Positions 62,725 through 64,000 of a DNA stretch of 64,000 nt are shown one piece after another. Made by a program: the position numbers and the translations under genes. Source of the stretch: Ancylostoma caninum (Eukaryota > Nematoda > Chromadorea > Rhabditida > Ancylostomatidae); NCBI GenBank assembly GCA_037903475.1, contig JBAJFG010000140.1:1860001-1924000 (forward strand), read 5' to 3'. The stretch's first letter is position 1, and each line of letters opens with the position of its first letter. The notes beneath the pieces are model-generated. The model ran no database searches. It was not told the DNA's origin and saw nothing but the letters and a program-made list of their open reading frames with translations.

Positions 62725-63276
62725 TTCATTACATGGGGAGACCATGTGGGCACAAAAAAATATAGTTGATGTATATTATATATCATACCAGCAACTATGA
62801 TATGTAATATACATCAACTACATTTTTTCGATGGCTGAATTGGAACATGTTAACATGCTTACCCAGGGTAACCTTATCAAATTAAGAGATTAAAAAATCG
62901 ATAGAAGACAAATCACAGCTATATGATAAACGTGAGGATCGTGGCCACATTGTACTGTAACACTATTTACGTTAGCCAGGCTACAGCATTTGACACTGCC
63001 ACTACTTCTATTTCAAAGAATATTCACATCATCAAATGAGTAAAGGCAGTGCTAGCCTAGGGGGTTGCAAGAGGGCGTGTGTCCGCGGGTGGTAGGAGAT
63101 TTATGCAGATGCGGGCCTACTGCCTTTAATAGTCAGTAGTTTTAGTCGCCTTTTTTACTGCTCATTTTTTTTCATTTTCAGACTCGTGAACATAAAAAAG
63201 CCGAATCCAAGCTCAATGGCACACGTCGTAAGGAGATGCTGCCAGAAGGTCCATTAATAGACGAGAAGTCGTTTAG
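42013..63276 (+). CDS. sid-3: ACK-family non-receptor tyrosine kinase, SID-3 orthologue (3' end outside window)
   Basis: I read 22 exons with GT-AG borders, all in frame: 42013-42060, 42301-42347, 48642-48727, 50079-50253, 50879-50972, 52670-52729, 52804-52887, 53020-53211, 54053-54181, 54299-54394, 54492-54640, 57003-57101, 57160-57254, 57385-57482, 57684-57794, 58004-58102, 59018-59110, 59228-59356, 60947-61113, 61169-61363, 61442-61523, 63182-63276. Domain order is SAM-like (residues ~17-75), kinase (~118-387), SH3 (~388-452), CRIB (~497-521), then a Ser/Pro-rich tail to residue 807, where the window ends before a stop. This is the ACK (TNK2) architecture. In C. elegans, SID-3 acts in the cytoplasm and promotes import of double-stranded RNA into cells; its paralogue ARK-1 is, as I recall, without a CRIB motif, so the clear CRIB here favours SID-3. 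The start ATG at 42013 is the first in-frame Met; further 5' exons cannot be excluded. The family call is near certain, the sid-3 versus ark-1 choice fairly sure. Confidence 0.95.
43467..43680. repeat. palindromic repeat family C, copy C2, in sid-3 intron 2
   Basis: CTGATAACTGTGCGGCACG and CCGGAACGACGTAATGGTTC on the left are mirrored by GAACCATTACGGCGTTCGGG and CGTGCTGCAAAGTTATC on the right. It is a long imperfect hairpin of about 214 bp. Confidence 0.75.
43766..43922. mobile_element. palindromic MITE family A, copy A4, in sid-3 intron 2
   Basis: The ends read GCTGGGATTCATGAAACCG and GTTCATGAATCCTAGC, with the family core between. It lies about 85 bp downstream of palindrome C2, as A3 follows C1. 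Confidence 0.75.
44139..44172. repeat. (TTTA)n microsatellite in sid-3 intron 2
   Basis: About eight TTTA units. Confidence 0.9.
50879..54640 (+). CDS. sid-3: sid-3 exons 5-11: complete tyrosine kinase domain
   Basis: Seven exons (50879-50972, 52670-52729, 52804-52887, 53020-53211, 54053-54181, 54299-54394, 54492-54640) encode residues ~119-386. Visible motifs: glycine loop GHGEFGSV (127-134), ATP lysine in VAVK (Lys154), helix-C Glu171 in QEAAIM, catalytic loop HRDLAARN (247-254, a tyrosine-kinase signature), DFG (267-269), activation-loop tyrosines Tyr280-Tyr281, the WCAPE segment typical of ACK kinases, and [11 protein letters not shown] in subdomain IX. No catalytic residue is missing and there is no frameshift or internal stop, so the kinase should be active. 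Several introns here are under 120 bp, in contrast to the kilobase introns on either side. Confidence 0.96.
55290..55379. repeat. element I, copy 2 (fragment), in sid-3 intron 11
   Basis: ATGAAAAATCCTTCGCAAATG, then GACGCACG and CACGCACGCATCTAGTTTAA, match the right half of the element at 15.1-15.6 kb. Confidence 0.5.
55960..56055 (+). repeat. possible degenerate tRNA-derived SINE in sid-3 intron 11
   Basis: TAATTCAGTGGGTAGAG resembles an A box, and GATTTGGAGTCC about 60 nt later a decayed B box. Supported only by pattern. Confidence 0.22.
57003..57254 (+). CDS. sid-3: sid-3 exons 12-13: SH3 domain
   Basis: Exons 57003-57101 and 57160-57254 are separated by a 58-bp intron and encode residues 388-451. 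The reading gives the SH3 pattern: AVCDCRDS (the ALYDY position), [11 protein letters not shown], then [15 protein letters not shown] with the conserved Trp and the GLFP-like end (here GLFRP). SH3 directly after the kinase is the diagnostic ACK order. In this family the SH3 domain binds proline-rich partners and also makes autoinhibitory contacts. It lies 2.4 kb downstream of the last kinase exon. Confidence 0.93.
57385..57794 (+). CDS. sid-3: sid-3 exons 14-15: basic linker and CRIB (Cdc42-binding) motif
   Basis: Exon 57385-57482 encodes a Lys/Glu-rich linker; exon 57684-57794 encodes the CRIB motif at residues 497-521, reading [15 protein letters not shown] then DGTAFGLLQ. It fits the consensus I-S-x-P-x(2-4)-F/V-x-H-x-x-H-V-G. 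In ACK proteins this segment binds GTP-loaded Cdc42. Both histidines of the core (506 and 509) are present. This motif is my main reason for assigning the gene to SID-3 rather than ARK-1. Confidence 0.92.
58004..63276 (+). CDS. sid-3: sid-3 exons 16-22: Ser/Pro-rich tail, incomplete
   Basis: Exons 58004-58102, 59018-59110, 59228-59356, 60947-61113, 61169-61363, 61442-61523 and 63182-63276 encode residues 522-807. The tail is rich in Ser, Pro, Thr and Gln (for example [11 protein letters not shown]), with an acidic patch (LVDD) and a final charged segment [13 protein letters not shown] followed by [12 protein letters not shown] tails are usually long, disordered and carry partner-binding motifs such as clathrin, WW or UBA elements; none of these is clear before the window ends. 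The last exon leaves phase 2 into donor GTAATT at 63277, so at least one more exon lies beyond 64000. Confidence 0.87.
58654..58680 (+). other. G-quadruplex-capable run in sid-3 intron 16
   Basis: GGGGGGAGGGTGAGGGT followed by ten G on the transcribed-sense strand gives four or more G-tracts with 1-3 nt loops. Another G-run lies at 48021-48037 in intron 2. Confidence 0.6.
62666..62726. repeat. (TTTA)n microsatellite
   Basis: About fifteen TTTA units in uninterrupted tandem, inside element F. Confidence 0.95.
62764..62825. repeat. AT-rich perfect-looking hairpin
   Basis: TAGTTGATGTATATTATATA and its inverse TATAATATACATCAACTA-like arm flank an 8-nt loop. About 25 bp per arm with one mismatch. 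Confidence 0.8.
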
Positions 63277-63340
63277 GTAATTTTTTAAACCAAAAAGAAA
63301 ACAAAAAACATTCGTTTTACTCGATTTTCGCTTATTGTTC

Positions 63341-64000
63341 TAACCGAGCTCTGACTCGGACCCGTGTGCCACGTTACCTCCGGGCTAGGTTACGCTCTGA
63401 CTCGGACCCGTGTGCCACGTTACCTCTGGGCTAGGTTAACTCTGAAAAAAAAATGAACCCCGAGCCAGAGCGCCGCTTCGTGGCGCTCTGACTCGGACCC
63501 GTGTGCCACCTTACCTCTGGGCTAGGTTACGCTCTGACTCGGACCCGTGTGCCACGTTACCTCCGGGCTAGGTTAACTCTGAAAAAAAAGGAACCCCAAG
63601 CCAGAGCGCCGCTTCGCGGCGCTCTGACTCTGACCCGTGTGCCACGTCACCTCCGGGCTAGGTTAACTCTGAAAAAAAAGGAACCCCGAGCCAGAGCGCC
63701 GCTTCGTGGCGCTCTGACTCGGACCCGTCTGGGCTAGGTTACTCTGACTCGACCCGTGTGCCACGTTACCTCCGGGCTAGGTTAACTCTGTTACTCTGTG
63801 CCACGTTACCTCCGGGCTAGGTTAACTCTGAAAAAAAAAGGAACCCCGAGCCAGAGCGTTACCTCCGCTTGGCGGCGCTCTGACTCGGACCCATGTGCCA
63901 CGTTACCTCTGGGCTAGGTTACGCTCTGACTCGGACCCGTGTGCCACGTTACCTCTGGGCTAGGTTAACTCTGAAAAAAAAGGAACCCCGAGCCAGAGCG
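63341..64000. repeat. minisatellite with hairpin units, in sid-3 intron after exon 22
   Basis: It alternates two modules: GCTCTGACTCGGACCCGTGT-GCCACGTTACCTC-GGGCTAGGTTA and an A-run followed by GAACCCCGAGCCAGAGCGCC. The join of the second to the next first module forms a 14 of 15 bp stem (for example 63460-63474 with 63482-63496, loop GCTTCGT). The array reaches the window edge, so its full length is unknown. A single diverged unit is at 7.33-7.42 kb. Confidence 0.9.

Larger units (their letters stand above)
61822..62920. mobile_element. 1.1-kb inverted-repeat element F in sid-3 intron 21
   Basis: About 80-bp terminal inverted repeats begin AGCTGTGATTTGTCTTCTAT and share GATAAGGTTACCC-GGGTAAGCATGTTA. 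Inside are a hairpin (about 61938-62005, GTGATGCATG against ATGCATCATT), a TTTA microsatellite (62666-62726) and a 25-bp-arm palindrome (62764-62825). No transposase is seen; non-autonomous. Confidence 0.75.

Noticed and set aside
63501..63737. 78-codon frame with internal repeats
   Set aside because: A reading of the minisatellite; the same units contain stops in neighbouring copies.

Overview
The window looks like a piece of an AT-rich nematode genome, most likely a clade V (strongylid or hookworm-like) parasite. Three things suggest this. Introns end in worm-type TTTCAG acceptors. The one clearly identifiable gene reads as an orthologue of Caenorhabditis SID-3. The DNA between exons is dense in small inverted-repeat transposons, mariner relics and a truncated LINE. 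The species is an inference.

The right third (about 42.0 kb to beyond 64 kb, + strand) is one long gene. It encodes a non-receptor tyrosine kinase of the ACK family, and I could thread 22 exons (807 complete codons, in frame throughout). They give a SAM-like N-terminus, a complete kinase domain with every catalytic motif, an SH3 domain, a canonical CRIB (Cdc42-binding) motif and a Ser/Pro-rich tail. The gene runs off the right edge, so the C-terminus is missing. The CRIB motif favours sid-3 over its paralogue ark-1. Its introns carry MITEs (43.5-43.9 kb), a 1.1-kb inverted-repeat element (61.8-62.9 kb), G-runs and a hairpin-bearing minisatellite (63.3-64.0 kb).

The left two thirds (1-42 kb) hold no gene I can name. 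The best protein-coding candidates are on the minus strand: exon-like blocks at 9.37-9.99 kb (possibly a degenerate EF-hand protein) and 7.78-8.10 kb (two blocks joined by a 65-bp GT-AG intron), and an 88-codon frame at 5.77-6.04 kb. Weaker exon-like islands lie at 11.9-12.2, 21.4-23.3, 25.9-27.1, 30.2-30.5 and 39.9-40.3 kb.

The rest is repeats. Four copies of a ~145-bp palindromic MITE (family A) occur, one inserted in the arm of a larger palindrome (B) and two lying just downstream of another palindrome (C). A hAT-type family (D) includes one copy with a perfect 8-bp target duplication that was itself split by a ~960-bp element (E) containing a 117-bp tandem repeat. There are also two different mariner transposase relics, a mariner-type MITE, two other TIR elements, a 5'-truncated LINE with a readable reverse transcriptase (33.6-34.9 kb), an RTE-type C-terminal relic (41.0 kb) and several microsatellites. 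No rRNA, CRISPR array or intact tRNA was seen.
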